A stretch of 44,640 nt of DNA from Staphylococcus simiae (GCF_002902085.1 NZ_PPQR01000051.1:1-44640), one strand, 5' to 3'. Counted from the first letter of the stretch, positions 16,453-25,244 are shown. Notes: generated from the sequence alone by a model not told the origin. Numbers and translations are program-made.

Positions 16453-19059
16453 ATGAAGTTCAATTTTCCGATAGATTTAGGAAGTGTTTTCAGACGCTAT
16501 ATTATTGAAAATTTTAAAGAGACTCAATATTTATTTGAGTTATTAAAGAAAAATATTCAAAAGCATGAAACAACAGATAAACATGTACATCAAGCTAAAC
16601 AAATCGATTATGGTAATACAACAGTTGAAGATGAATTGAAGTATCAAAGAGGAGAAATCAAAGGTTTAGTTTTGGGGCATAATGGTGATGGAATACAAGA
16701 GTTAAGAGATAGTCGCATCTCACTTGATGGAGAAATACATGACTTACTTTCAGAGAGAATTAAATATGACTTTGAGTTAGTAAAAGACAAAATCGAACGT
16801 AACTATCAATATTTAAATAACAAAATTGAACGTATCGTAAATGTGAATGACTATGGAGCAGACCCTACAGGAAAAAATGACTCAACACAAGCTTTTAAAG
16901 ATGCTATGCATGGTGGTAATGTTCATGTTCATATGACAGCTGGTATATATAAAGTAACGGGAATTAAGTTACCTAATAACACATTATTATCTGGTGAAGG
17001 TAAGGATATTACAATAATCAAATTCGCTGATGAAACACCTGCAGAAAATATTGTTGTTACAAATGAAGATATGACAGGACTTGCACATAATATTGGTGTT
17101 CATAGCTTTACTATCGATGGTAATAAAAAACGTCAAAATGGTGCTTTAAAAGCTTCAGGAGGTTCACGTTCAAGTAATTTAAGATTTGCAGGCGTAGAAC
17201 ATGGATTTGCTTATGATATTAAATCAATCAATGCATTGTTACATGGTATTGATGTTACTTATGCAAGTGACGACTATTTCTATCAAGGTGATGGTGTAAG
17301 AGTAAACGAAGAGCTAGAAAGTAAGTATATTCATATTGATAATTGTGAAACAAGTAATTTTGGTGACGATGGTATTACAACGCACCATTCACAATTTATT
17401 AAGATTACTAATAACTATTCTCATAGCCCAACTGGTGGAGGGAATAACAATGGTATAGAAATTGATGATGGCTCAAGACATGTTATGACTGATAATAATA
17501 TTACTGAAAGATGTTTTGGTGGAGTTGAAATTAAAGCGCATGGCACTGCTTCAGCACCCAGTGGTATATTAATCTCAAATCATACGTCAATTAGTGATTG
17601 TAGAGCTTATAACATTAGACATATTGGTCATCATAGATTAGGAGATCCCAAGTCTAAAACTGCACATTCAGTAGCTATAGATAACATTGCTATTTTGACT
17701 CCTACTCAAAACAACGTATATCCTGAAATGTCTCCAAGAGGACTTGTTATTAGTGGATATAAAAATGTACAAGTTACAAATGTAAACGCAATTGGTGATG
17801 GTACTTTTAAAGCTAACATGCCAGTTATAGCAGTTCAATTTATGTCAGAAAATATCATGTTGAATAATATTAACATTACAGGATTTAAGAATGCTTCAGC
17901 CGATATCAAAATTTTTGGTGGGGACAATAGAGGTAAAATGATTACAATCAGTAATGTTAATATATGGAACTCATCAGTAAATCGTGGGATTGCAGGTGGT
18001 GGCGGTGTATATGACACACGAATTATTAATGCCAATTTGCAAGGACAAGGTACAGGTAATGGTATTGAGTTATATAACAACACTGCTGAAATTATTGGTG
18101 TGCACGCAATTGGTTATAAGAATGCAGCATCAATAGCTAAAAGAGATTATAAAGTGGTACCAACGGTTACTAAAGGTGGTTTTAGTGGCGGTTCTACAGG
18201 TTCAGGAGCTGTTGCTGAACGTTCAGCAGTAATTGCATCGACAGGTGGTTCGTTTGCTCATAATGATCGTAGCTGGTTAGCAGGTGTTGGAGCAAATTCA
18301 CAGGCGAGAGGGTCACGCTCAAGTGTGATGAATTCCTTAGAAAGTGAAACATCAGAAGGAAGATACTGTCAAACTATCGTTAATAGTCGTGGCGTTAAAA
18401 TAGATGAAAACTATATATTTGCAATGGGCTATGGTACTGATGGCGCTAAAAAAGAAAATACAACATTTCAAATCAAAGGTACAACAGGTAATGTCAAAAC
18501 TAAAGGTACTGTTTCATCTGGACAAAATTTCGGTGACTATGGAGAGTATTTTGAATCGCAATCAGGCCAAGAGATACCTAACGGCTATTTAGTTACTTTA
18601 GATGGTAGATTTATTCGTAAAGCGAATAGTAACGATATTCCTATTGGTGTTATTTCAGGTACTGCTGGAGTTGTTCTTGGTGATCAAGTGTTCCATCATA
18701 AAGATAAATTCTTAAAAGATGAATTTGGTGTTACATTAAAAGAATGGATAACTAAAACATGGACTGATGATGAAGGAAATGAGTATTCTGAAGAAGTAGA
18801 AGTACCTATTGAGAATCCTAATTTTGTTGAACACGATAACTATATACCACGTTCTGAACGTCCTGAATGGAACGTTGTAGGACTAGTAGGGCAAGTATTT
18901 ACCAGAATAGATGAAACAGTATCTAAAAACGACTACATTCGACCAAATAAAGGTATAGGAACGAAAGATAATATTAATGGTTTTTATAGAGTGTTAGAGG
19001 TTACGACGCCTTACTCTTCAGAAAAAGGCTATGGTGTGGCAGTTGTATTAATTAAATAA
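16453..19059 (+). CDS. Tail fibre/spike with beta-helix and Peptidase_G2-like C-terminus
   Basis: Host-recognition fibre of 868 residues. The N-terminus (1-130) is helical and attaches to the baseplate. VNDYGADPTGKNDSTQAFKDA near residue 135 begins a pectate-lyase-like right-handed beta-helix running to about 560. A region rich in Gly/Ser with ASTGGSFAHNDRSW follows. From about 680, DYGEYFES to the final GYGVAVVLI looks like a Peptidase_G2 type chaperone end, which cuts itself off after trimerisation in related fibres. ATG 16453 follows AAAGGAGTG. It may bind or hydrolyse wall teichoic acid or capsule, which is inference. Confidence 0.88.
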   Translation: MKFNFPIDLGSVFRRYIIENFKETQYLFELLKKNIQKHETTDKHVHQAKQIDYGNTTVEDELKYQRGEIKGLVLGHNGDGIQELRDSRISLDGEIHDLLSERIKYDFELVKDKIERNYQYLNNKIERIVNVNDYGADPTGKNDSTQAFKDAMHGGNVHVHMTAGIYKVTGIKLPNNTLLSGEGKDITIIKFADETPAENIVVTNEDMTGLAHNIGVHSFTIDGNKKRQNGALKASGGSRSSNLRFAGVEHGFAYDIKSINALLHGIDVTYASDDYFYQGDGVRVNEELESKYIHIDNCETSNFGDDGITTHHSQFIKITNNYSHSPTGGGNNNGIEIDDGSRHVMTDNNITERCFGGVEIKAHGTASAPSGILISNHTSISDCRAYNIRHIGHHRLGDPKSKTAHSVAIDNIAILTPTQNNVYPEMSPRGLVISGYKNVQVTNVNAIGDGTFKANMPVIAVQFMSENIMLNNINITGFKNASADIKIFGGDNRGKMITISNVNIWNSSVNRGIAGGGGVYDTRIINANLQGQGTGNGIELYNNTAEIIGVHAIGYKNAASIAKRDYKVVPTVTKGGFSGGSTGSGAVAERSAVIASTGGSFAHNDRSWLAGVGANSQARGSRSSVMNSLESETSEGRYCQTIVNSRGVKIDENYIFAMGYGTDGAKKENTTFQIKGTTGNVKTKGTVSSGQNFGDYGEYFESQSGQEIPNGYLVTLDGRFIRKANSNDIPIGVISGTAGVVLGDQVFHHKDKFLKDEFGVTLKEWITKTWTDDEGNEYSEEVEVPIENPNFVEHDNYIPRSERPEWNVVGLVGQVFTRIDETVSKNDYIRPNKGIGTKDNINGFYRVLEVTTPYSSEKGYGVAVVLIK

Positions 19060-19072
19060 GGAGGTAACTTTA

Positions 19073-20560
19073 GTGACTAATGGTATAGATAAAAAAGCAC
19101 TATTCAAATTTCAATCTGAACCGTATTTAAAACCAATCTCTGATTTAGGGGTTGGTTTTTATAATTTGGATGAAAATACAGCAATATTAAAATTTCAATT
19201 AAGTAATGTTCATGGTCCATTGCTAATACACGAAAATAATTTAACAGCTTATGCTTATTTTGAGTCATCTAATGGGAGTGCTTCGGATGTTATTGAATTA
19301 CAAATTGAAGATGAATTCAAAGGTGTAGTAAGCATTACTTTAGATAAGGATTTTTTACAAGCATGTACTTCTACAGTAGTTACAGGACAAGTATATATAG
19401 CAGTGAATAATGTAGACGGTAATCCAAAAAATAATGAAGTTGCTGTATTTAGAGAATTTAAATTTGAAGTTGCTGATGCACTTATTAACAAAATTTCATC
19501 ATTTACCAAGATTGAATATATACGAATGTTTGATCAATTAAAAATGCATATTGAAAAAAGGGTGAAAGATATTGAAAAAGCTATAGCTAATGGTGTCGAT
19601 TATGTAGCAGAAATGAAAGAAGTATTACAAAAAGGATTGCAACAAATAAATGAAACTGTAGAAAAAGCTAAAAACGAAATTAGTAATAAAACACAAAATG
19701 TAGTAAATAATATTAATGGTATTTCTAATACATCAATTAATAAATTGGAAAGTATTACAAAAACCTACATGAAAGAAAGTGAAGGAATTAAAAATGATGT
19801 TTTAAATGCTATAAATCGTGGTGACTTTATCTCTAAAGAGACTTTGAGTAGCAATATTAATCAAGCTCTAAATCAGGCAATCAAATTTGATGATCAAACC
19901 TTAAGAAATGCGCAACAATATATTGATAATAAGGCTTGGCAAAAGCACAAGCTAACAAACGATGATGGAGCATCTAGAATGTTTGATGGAATAAATTTTA
20001 ATACGTTGCAGTTAGAAACAGGATTTTATTTTTTAACTAATGCTATTAACGGTCCTGCAAATGACGGCTATTTGTATGTAATTAAAAGAAGTTATGGTTT
20101 TTCTTCTATTTTATTTATCACGCTAGATTCTAACATTATTTATACAAGACAAAAATACAATGGTGTATGGAAAAAGTTTGAAAGAATTACTCAAGACTTT
20201 TCTGACACAGGTTGGATTCCTATGACTTTGGTCAACAACGCAAAACCATATTCAGATAAAGATATACCAATGCTTAAATTAACTGATAATCAAGGAAGTT
20301 TAACTTTACATTTTAAAGGTGCAGTAAAAGGTATTACAGCAAGAGACGCAGTTATTGCTATTCTACCTAATAATGTTTCTTCAAAAATTAATAGAGATTA
20401 TGCATTTCTTCAAAATACATCAATTAAAGGTGGTATAGCTAATATAGCTAGATGGGGAGTAAAAGAAAATGGAGATATTAAAATGGAGAGAGTAAGTTTC
20501 CCACAAGGTGATATGTCAGAAACAGATTGGTATCCAATTGATATCTCAATATGTTTATAA
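19073..20560 (+). CDS. BppU-family baseplate upper protein
   Basis: Baseplate protein that carries receptor-binding proteins. The N-terminal 140 residues (FYNLDENTAILKFQLSN, ASDVIELQIEDEFKG, VVTGQVYIAVNN) match the BppU domain of lactococcal and staphylococcal phages. A long coiled coil (about 150-290, rich in Lys/Asn/Gln) follows. The C-terminal part (about 295-495), with ASRMFDGINFNTLQLETGFYF, is like the pyocin-knob or tail fibre receptor domains. GTG 19073 has AAGGAGGT 8 bases upstream. Confidence 0.88.
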   Translation: MTNGIDKKALFKFQSEPYLKPISDLGVGFYNLDENTAILKFQLSNVHGPLLIHENNLTAYAYFESSNGSASDVIELQIEDEFKGVVSITLDKDFLQACTSTVVTGQVYIAVNNVDGNPKNNEVAVFREFKFEVADALINKISSFTKIEYIRMFDQLKMHIEKRVKDIEKAIANGVDYVAEMKEVLQKGLQQINETVEKAKNEISNKTQNVVNNINGISNTSINKLESITKTYMKESEGIKNDVLNAINRGDFISKETLSSNINQALNQAIKFDDQTLRNAQQYIDNKAWQKHKLTNDDGASRMFDGINFNTLQLETGFYFLTNAINGPANDGYLYVIKRSYGFSSILFITLDSNIIYTRQKYNGVWKKFERITQDFSDTGWIPMTLVNNAKPYSDKDIPMLKLTDNQGSLTLHFKGAVKGITARDAVIAILPNNVSSKINRDYAFLQNTSIKGGIANIARWGVKENGDIKMERVSFPQGDMSETDWYPIDISICL

Positions 20561-20579
20561 AAAGAGAGGTGTAAATATA

Positions 20580-20984
20580 GTGGATTTTAAAATAGTATAT
20601 CTATATAACGGAGAACAATGGTTAGCATTTAAAAAAGATGATGGTGAATATGATTATCCTGATGATGAATGGACTGAAGTTGAACCACCTGCTGGAATAT
20701 ATACGCCAATGTATTTTAATGGTTCTGAGTGGATAGGTGCAACTAAGGAAGAATGGGAACAATCATTGCCTAAACCAGAACCCATTGTTCCAACAGATAA
20801 TGAGAAAATTATAGCCAATTTACAAATGCAATTAATGAAATCAAATATGGAACGCACTCAGATGCAAAAACAATTGGCAATGTCTTTATTAGATGGTCAG
20901 AAGAAAGAAAAAGCAATACAAGTATTACAAGAGCAACAAGGGCAAATAGTACTTGAATTGACTAAATTAAAAGGAGGTAACTAA
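20580..20984 (+). CDS. XkdW-like tail protein
   Basis: A 134-residue protein: N-terminal beta segment (FKIVYLYNGEQWLAFKKDD), a tryptophan/proline-rich middle (WTEVEPPAGIYTPMYFNG), and a C-terminal coiled coil (LQMQLMKSNMERTQMQKQ). Upstream in-frame codons exist back to 20508, inside bppU, but GAGAGGTG lies 8 bases before GTG 20580, so this start is chosen. Followed at once by an XkdX protein, the same order as xkdW-xkdX in Bacillus PBSX. Function is not known. Confidence 0.75.
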   Translation: MDFKIVYLYNGEQWLAFKKDDGEYDYPDDEWTEVEPPAGIYTPMYFNGSEWIGATKEEWEQSLPKPEPIVPTDNEKIIANLQMQLMKSNMERTQMQKQLAMSLLDGQKKEKAIQVLQEQQGQIVLELTKLKGGN

Positions 20985-20985
20985 T

Positions 20986-21135
20986 ATGTGGCCAAGATAT
21001 GAGGATATTGAATACTTTTATAAAGTTAACGCTTATACAAATGATGACATTGCATTATTTGTTGAATACGGTGCTTTAACTAAAGAAGAATATAAAAAAA
21101 TGACTGGAGAAGACTACAAAGAGCCACGAGTATAA
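20986..21135 (+). CDS. XkdX-family small phage protein
   Basis: A 49-residue protein beginning MWPRYEDIEYFYKVNAYT, with IALFVEYGALTKEEYKKMTGEDY. The W-x3-x-IxxFY and G-x-I/L-T-x-E-x-Y-K-x-I-T-G pattern is typical of the XkdX family found downstream of baseplate genes. AAGGAGGTAACT lies just before ATG 20986. The stop is followed by ACTTGTGGTTTTATTTTT, possibly a weak terminator. Function is unknown. Confidence 0.85.
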   Translation: MWPRYEDIEYFYKVNAYTNDDIALFVEYGALTKEEYKKMTGEDYKEPRV

Positions 21136-21171
21136 AACTTGTGGTTTTATTTTTGAATAAGAAGGTGAACT

Positions 21172-21615
21172 ATGAACAATAAAAAACAAAGTTTAGATTT
21201 GTTCACTATGATTGCTATTCTGTATTGTTTAGGGTTTGGTAGTTACACTTTATGGCGTGGTTTGTACTGGGTTGTTAAATCAGAAGTTGCAGCTCATGAA
21301 TCGGCATTATATGCAACACTCAATAATGTTTTTAATTTATCGATTTGGGGAATACCTTTCACTCTTTCTGGAATATTAATTATTCTTTCTTCAATTAATT
21401 TACCATACTACAAAACTAAACGTGTTTTTCACGCAACATTTATCACTGGACATGTTATTGCTATGGCATTTTATTATATTTTTACTTTAGCTAGTTTTGA
21501 AAAAGCAGTAAATTTATTAATTCCAGCACAGAGTCTAACACTGGCAGTGTTAAGTGGTGCGATGGCTTTTGTTGGAGGTGTAGACGTGTGGCTACAGAAA
21601 ACCAAAATGAAGTAA
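21172..21615 (+). CDS. Four-helix phage membrane protein
   Basis: A 147-residue protein that I do not recognise. It has four hydrophobic segments at about 9-35, 55-77, 88-109 and 117-141, with basic ends (NNKKQ at the start, KTKMK at the end). AGAAGGTGA precedes ATG 21172. It overlaps the next membrane protein by 28 bases. Being placed before the XhlA-like protein, holin and endolysin, it may belong to the lysis module or to superinfection exclusion. Neither is shown by sequence. Confidence 0.82.
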   Translation: MNNKKQSLDLFTMIAILYCLGFGSYTLWRGLYWVVKSEVAAHESALYATLNNVFNLSIWGIPFTLSGILIILSSINLPYYKTKRVFHATFITGHVIAMAFYYIFTLASFEKAVNLLIPAQSLTLAVLSGAMAFVGGVDVWLQKTKMK

Positions 21616-22001
21616 GCTACTATCTACCAAGACATGAGTTTTATGAAAAAAGAAGTGAATTATTGAAGTATATTGACGATGGTGATAAAAAGGTTGAAGA
21701 TCAACTAGATCAAGTTAATATACATTTATTAACATTTATTGAGAGTCAAAAGCCATTGCATGAGACGATGCAGGGACTACTTAAAGAAACTAAATTAATG
21801 AATACTAATTTAACGTCTCAAGTACATCGGACAGATAAATTAGAAGATGAGCAATCAAAGTTAAGACAATCAATAGAGAATATACAAGAAGAAAATAAGG
21901 AAAAAGTATCAGCAAGAAACAAACTTATTATAGGTTGTGTCACTGCATTTTGTGGTGGTGGCGGTTTAATACCAGTTCTTGCACAAATATTTTTTAGATA
22001 G
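21588..22001 (+). CDS. XhlA/DUF2951-like coiled-coil membrane protein
   Basis: A 137-residue protein: long heptad-rich helix (about 40-108, KKVEDQLDQVN, LEDEQSKLRQSIENIQEEN) and a single C-terminal membrane helix (LIIGCVTAFCGGGGLIPVLAQIFF). This is the layout of XhlA and of staphylococcal DUF2951 proteins found just before holin. Start is GTG 21588, with GGAGG 9 bases upstream, inside the previous gene. XhlA-like proteins help holin-endolysin lysis in Bacillus PBSX. Here it is inference. Confidence 0.82.
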   Translation: MATENQNEVSYYLPRHEFYEKRSELLKYIDDGDKKVEDQLDQVNIHLLTFIESQKPLHETMQGLLKETKLMNTNLTSQVHRTDKLEDEQSKLRQSIENIQEENKEKVSARNKLIIGCVTAFCGGGGLIPVLAQIFFR

Positions 22002-22028
22002 TCGGCCTTTATAGGTCGGCTTTTTATT
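22000..22028 (+). terminator. Terminator before holin
   Basis: AGTCGGCC, loop TTTATA, GGTCGGCT, then TTTTTATTTTAT. It pairs with two G-U pairs and overlaps the stop of the upstream gene. It may separate late tail transcripts from holin-endolysin transcripts. Confidence 0.7.
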
Positions 22029-22050
22029 TTATTTAAAAGGAGATTTGAAA

Positions 22051-22311
22051 ATGGATAAAGGAACAATTGTACGTACGATTTTATTAGTAATTACATGGAT
22101 TAACCAATTTTTAGCAATCAAACATATTTCACCTATTCCAGTTGATGAAGTGTTTATAAGTACAGTTATTACAGGTATTGTCTCTATCGTTACTTGGTGG
22201 AAAAATAATAACTTTACACATGCAGCTAAAAAAGGACAGCAAAGAATATATGAAGTGAAATCTGGCGTTAATTCTACTGGTGGTGCACCACAAGTGAATG
22301 GAGATGAATAA
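22051..22311 (+). CDS. Phage holin, SPP1 family
   Basis: Pore-forming lysis timer. 86 residues from ATG 22051, with two membrane helices (about 7-24 and 33-50), then a WWKNNNFTHAAKKGQ turn and a basic-to-acidic soluble tail. This is typical of SPP1-type holins of staphylococcal phages. A TTG at 22045 is possible, but AAAGGAG at 22036-22042 is best spaced for ATG 22051. Endolysin follows two bases after the stop. Confidence 0.92.
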   Translation: MDKGTIVRTILLVITWINQFLAIKHISPIPVDEVFISTVITGIVSIVTWWKNNNFTHAAKKGQQRIYEVKSGVNSTGGAPQVNGDE

Positions 22312-22313
22312 TT

Positions 22314-23720
22314 ATGACTTCAATAAGAACTTATCAACAAGCAATTAGTTATTTAAAAAGTTTAGAAGGGAAAGCGTGGAACCCCGATAATGCTTATGGT
22401 TATCAATGCTTTGATACAGTCAATCAATATTGGCTTTATTTATTTGGTCATATGTTAAAAGGTATAGGTGCTGCAGATATACCCACTTGGAATAATTTTA
22501 CTAACGAGGCAACAGTGTACGAAAATACATTATCATTCCAAGCATTACCAGGTGACGTTGTAATATTTAATCGTAATTATGGTCAAGGATATGGTCATAC
22601 AGGTATCGTTTTAAGTGCAACCCTAAATTCTATAACAATACTTGAACAAAACTGGTTGGGAGGCGCTTATTGGACGCCACCTGAAGTAACAACACGCCGT
22701 ACACATGGTTATGACTTCCCAATGTGGTTTATTCGTCCGTTCTATGCAAAAGCAACTACAGTCAATAAATTAGTTAGTAAAGCTACTCCAGTGAAGAAAG
22801 CAAAAACAAATAAAGGAAAGAAAATATTGTTGGTGGCAGGACATGGTAAAGGTGCTTATTCAAATGATCCTGGAGCAGTAGCAAACGGTTATAATGAACG
22901 TGACTTTAATCGTAAAGAAATTATACCTAGAGTTAAGAAATATCTTGAAAGTGTTGGTAATACTGTTGTGTTATATGGTGGTAAAACAATGAACCAAGAT
23001 TTATATCAAGATACATTATACGGACAACGTGTAGGTAATTATTCTGATTATGGTTTATATTGGGTTAAGAACAATGTTAAGCCAGATGCTATTGTAGAAT
23101 TTCATTTAGACGCAGCAAGTCCACAAGCTAGTGGTGGTCATGTTATTATATCCGACCGTTTCCCAGCTGATGATATAGATAAGGCGTTGTCAAGTGCATT
23201 AGGTAAAACAGTTGGTAAAATTAGAGGTGTTACTCCTAGAAATGACCTACTTAATGTAAATGTTACAGGTCAACTGAACCTTAACTATAGACTCATAGAA
23301 CTTGGTTTTATTACAAGTAAAAAAGATATGGGGTATATTACTAAAAATATAGATAGTTTTACTAAAAGGATTGCAGAAGCTATTAATGGTCGTCAAATTA
23401 ATGCACCAAAAAGTAAGCCGTCAAAAGCTAAAACAACATGGAATTGGAAGGGTACGTTTTATCCAAACGACACAATCAAAGTGAGAAAATCGCCCGGCTT
23501 GAGTGGCACAGAGGTTGATCCAGGTTCATGGCTACGTAATTCAAATGATTGGGTACCATTTGACCAAGTTATTAAAAAGGATGGCTATTGGTGGATTAGA
23601 TTTAAATACCAAGCACCAGGCTCAAGCGATAAGAATTTCTATTGTGCAGTGACTGAAATTACTGATAAAAATCAAAAAATAAAAAATGAAAAGTATTGGG
23701 GCAAAATAGAGTGGAAATGA
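22314..23720 (+). CDS. Endolysin: CHAP, amidase_3 and SH3b
   Basis: Peptidoglycan hydrolase that bursts the cell after holin opens. The 468 residues hold an N-terminal CHAP domain with Cys32, His95 and Asn113, an N-acetylmuramoyl-alanine amidase (amidase_3) with zinc ligands His177, Glu195 and His264 and the catalytic Glu329, and a C-terminal SH3_5 wall-binding domain (about 383-460, WNWKGTFYPNDTIKVRKSPG). No signal peptide, so export depends on the holin. GGAG in the holin tail precedes ATG 22314. Amidase_3 with CHAP is less common in staphylococcal lysins than amidase_2. Confidence 0.95.
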   Translation: MTSIRTYQQAISYLKSLEGKAWNPDNAYGYQCFDTVNQYWLYLFGHMLKGIGAADIPTWNNFTNEATVYENTLSFQALPGDVVIFNRNYGQGYGHTGIVLSATLNSITILEQNWLGGAYWTPPEVTTRRTHGYDFPMWFIRPFYAKATTVNKLVSKATPVKKAKTNKGKKILLVAGHGKGAYSNDPGAVANGYNERDFNRKEIIPRVKKYLESVGNTVVLYGGKTMNQDLYQDTLYGQRVGNYSDYGLYWVKNNVKPDAIVEFHLDAASPQASGGHVIISDRFPADDIDKALSSALGKTVGKIRGVTPRNDLLNVNVTGQLNLNYRLIELGFITSKKDMGYITKNIDSFTKRIAEAINGRQINAPKSKPSKAKTTWNWKGTFYPNDTIKVRKSPGLSGTEVDPGSWLRNSNDWVPFDQVIKKDGYWWIRFKYQAPGSSDKNFYCAVTEITDKNQKIKNEKYWGKIEWK

Positions 23721-23756
23721 TATAATAGATAACACTATAACATCTTATTCAAATTA

Positions 23757-23784
23757 GACAGGCACGCATGTGCTTGTCTTTTAT
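23757..23784 (+). terminator. Lysis operon terminator
   Basis: GACAGGCAC, loop GCAT, GTGCTTGTC, then TTTTATTT. A strong hairpin 37 bases after the endolysin stop and ahead of the phosphodiesterase gene, so the moron is outside the late transcript or made by readthrough. Confidence 0.85.
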
Positions 23785-23796
23785 TTAAAAAGAGGA

Positions 23797-24633
23797 GTGG
23801 ACGACATAAATAAAAGAAAAATATTTACATACATAGCAATATTAGTTGGAGTATTGGCAATAGCAATTTTCTTGTCTTCGCAATCTAAATCAGAGATATA
23901 TGAAGGAACTAGTAAAAAGCCTTTAATTATTGCGCACAGAGGTGCAAGTACATACGAACCTGAACACAGCTATCCATCATATGACAAAGCAGTAAATGAT
24001 ATGGATGTTGATTATTTAGAATTGGATTTACAAGAGACTAAAGATAAAAACTTAATTGCTATGCATGATAGTAAATTAGATAGAACTACAAATACTAAAG
24101 GTAATATTAAAGACTTCACTATTCAACAAATAAGCAAGTTAAAACTAAAAGATGATAAAAATAGAAATTTAACCGTACCAGTATTTGACGATATACTTGA
24201 TAAATACAAAGGTAAAACTAAATTTTATATAGAGTTAAAGAATGCAAAAGCAAATCCTGGAATGGCTAAATTAGTCGCAGATAAGTTGAAAAAACACGGA
24301 TTGCTAAACTCTGAAAATGTTGTTATACAATCATTCGATGCAAATGCTTTGAAAGAAATGCACAATATAGACTCAACAATACCTTTAGTTAAGTTAATGT
24401 ACGATAGCGAAGTACCGAACTTGAGTGATAATAGTTTAGATGAGTACAGTGAATATTGTTATGCGATAGGCTTATCTACTAAAAGTGTAAATCAAAGTAT
24501 TATAGATAAAATAGAGAAACATCACATGCAAGCGCATGTTTTTACCGTAGATAATAAAGATGAGTATCAAAAGTTGAAAGATATGAAAGTTAAAGGTTTT
24601 TTCACAAATATAGGTGATGATTTAGTTAAATAA
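23797..24633 (+). CDS. Prophage glycerophosphodiester phosphodiesterase
   Basis: Hydrolyses glycerophosphodiesters to glycerol-3-phosphate and an alcohol, and in some bacteria cleaves poly-glycerol-phosphate teichoic acid. Near the N-terminus is a membrane anchor (TYIAILVGVLAIAIFLSS), then the GDPD barrel with IIAHRGAST (His47 in the GTG numbering), YLELDLQETKD and MHDSKLDRTT, and ends with KGFFTNIGDD, all family features. It should act outside the membrane. Start is unclear: AGAGGAG at 23791-23797 overlaps GTG 23797, and the well-spaced codon behind it is ATA 23806 (in IINKRKIF-like context), not ATG. It looks like an accessory gene between lysis module and attachment site. Confidence 0.88.
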   Translation: MDDINKRKIFTYIAILVGVLAIAIFLSSQSKSEIYEGTSKKPLIIAHRGASTYEPEHSYPSYDKAVNDMDVDYLELDLQETKDKNLIAMHDSKLDRTTNTKGNIKDFTIQQISKLKLKDDKNRNLTVPVFDDILDKYKGKTKFYIELKNAKANPGMAKLVADKLKKHGLLNSENVVIQSFDANALKEMHNIDSTIPLVKLMYDSEVPNLSDNSLDEYSEYCYAIGLSTKSVNQSIIDKIEKHHMQAHVFTVDNKDEYQKLKDMKVKGFFTNIGDDLVK

Positions 24634-24737
24634 TTATTTGTTTCAGGTAGACATTTATGTGCTCGCCCCTTTTTTTATTACCTAATACATATTTAAAAGT
24701 GTTATATTAGAAATTAGAAATTATTAGGAGTGATATC

Positions 24738-24950
24738 ATGTTTAATGAAAATTTAATTAATTGTATGAAAAAATCTAGAGAAAATGGCAGTCATGCCATT
24801 AATGCCAATTCTGAAGATATTAAAGAATTAAAACGAATGGTAAAGGAAGGTTATATTACAAATTACGAAATAACTAACGGGATGGGAGAATTCAATAGCG
24901 AAGAACAAGAAGTTATTTTCTTCCCTACTGAAAAATTCGACAATTTATAA
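24738..24950 (+). CDS. 70-residue unknown protein at prophage end
   Basis: A small acidic protein (M FNENLINCMKKSRENGS at the start; DIKELKRMVKEGYITNYEI; EEQEVIFFPTEKFD at the end). Not recognised. TTAGGAGTG lies 8 bases before ATG 24738, and a TTATATTAG box upstream could be a -10. It stands alone between the phosphodiesterase and the junction repeats, where prophages commonly carry lysogenic conversion genes. The KELKRMVKEGYIT helix-turn resembles small regulatory or toxin-antitoxin proteins, but this is weak. Confidence 0.75.
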   Translation: MFNENLINCMKKSRENGSHAINANSEDIKELKRMVKEGYITNYEITNGMGEFNSEEQEVIFFPTEKFDNL

Positions 24951-24966
24951 AGGAAAACATAAAAAA

Positions 24967-24980
24967 CAGGAACGTTCCTG
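24967..24980. repeat. Perfect 14-bp palindrome, possible minus-strand terminator
   Basis: CAGGAACGTTCCTG is a perfect palindrome. Read from the minus strand it is followed by six T. On the + strand GTTCCCG follows nearby, repeating the half site. It may be a terminator for minus-strand transcription or an operator. Confidence 0.4.
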
Positions 24981-25038
24981 TGACGTTCCCGACAACTTGA
25001 AATGACTGCTGTTATAGTCTTTTAAAACACCCTCCGTT

Positions 25039-25128
25039 TCCGTTATTTAGTACAAATCAGTGCAAATCTGATTCATACGTATCCTGAAGAACGTTGTTAA
25101 ATCAGCGTTCTTTTTTATTTTGTTGAAA
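25039..25128. repeat. Junction repeat unit, copy 1 (candidate attR)
   Basis: A unit of 29 bp identical to copy 2 (25039-25067), 18 bp unlike it, then 43 bp identical (25086-25128). The 43-bp part has AAGAACG..CGTTCTT followed by a T run, a terminator on the + strand. It lies 88 bp after the last prophage gene, the place where attR should be. The integrase and attL are outside the window, so the att role is not proved. Confidence 0.6.
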
Positions 25129-25244
25129 ATCTATAATAATTTGTTTTAAAACATTTTGGTAAATCTATGGACAATTACAACTAGATTTTGATGACTTTGT
25201 CCACTTCGTTGTCCACTCAAAAATTAATGAGTATATCGAGTTTA

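Noticed and set aside
1-24950. Phage-inducible island or defence island inside the window
   Set aside because: All genes fit a complete siphovirus late operon; there is no small-head gene, nuclease-helicase pair, toxin-antitoxin pair or restriction gene.
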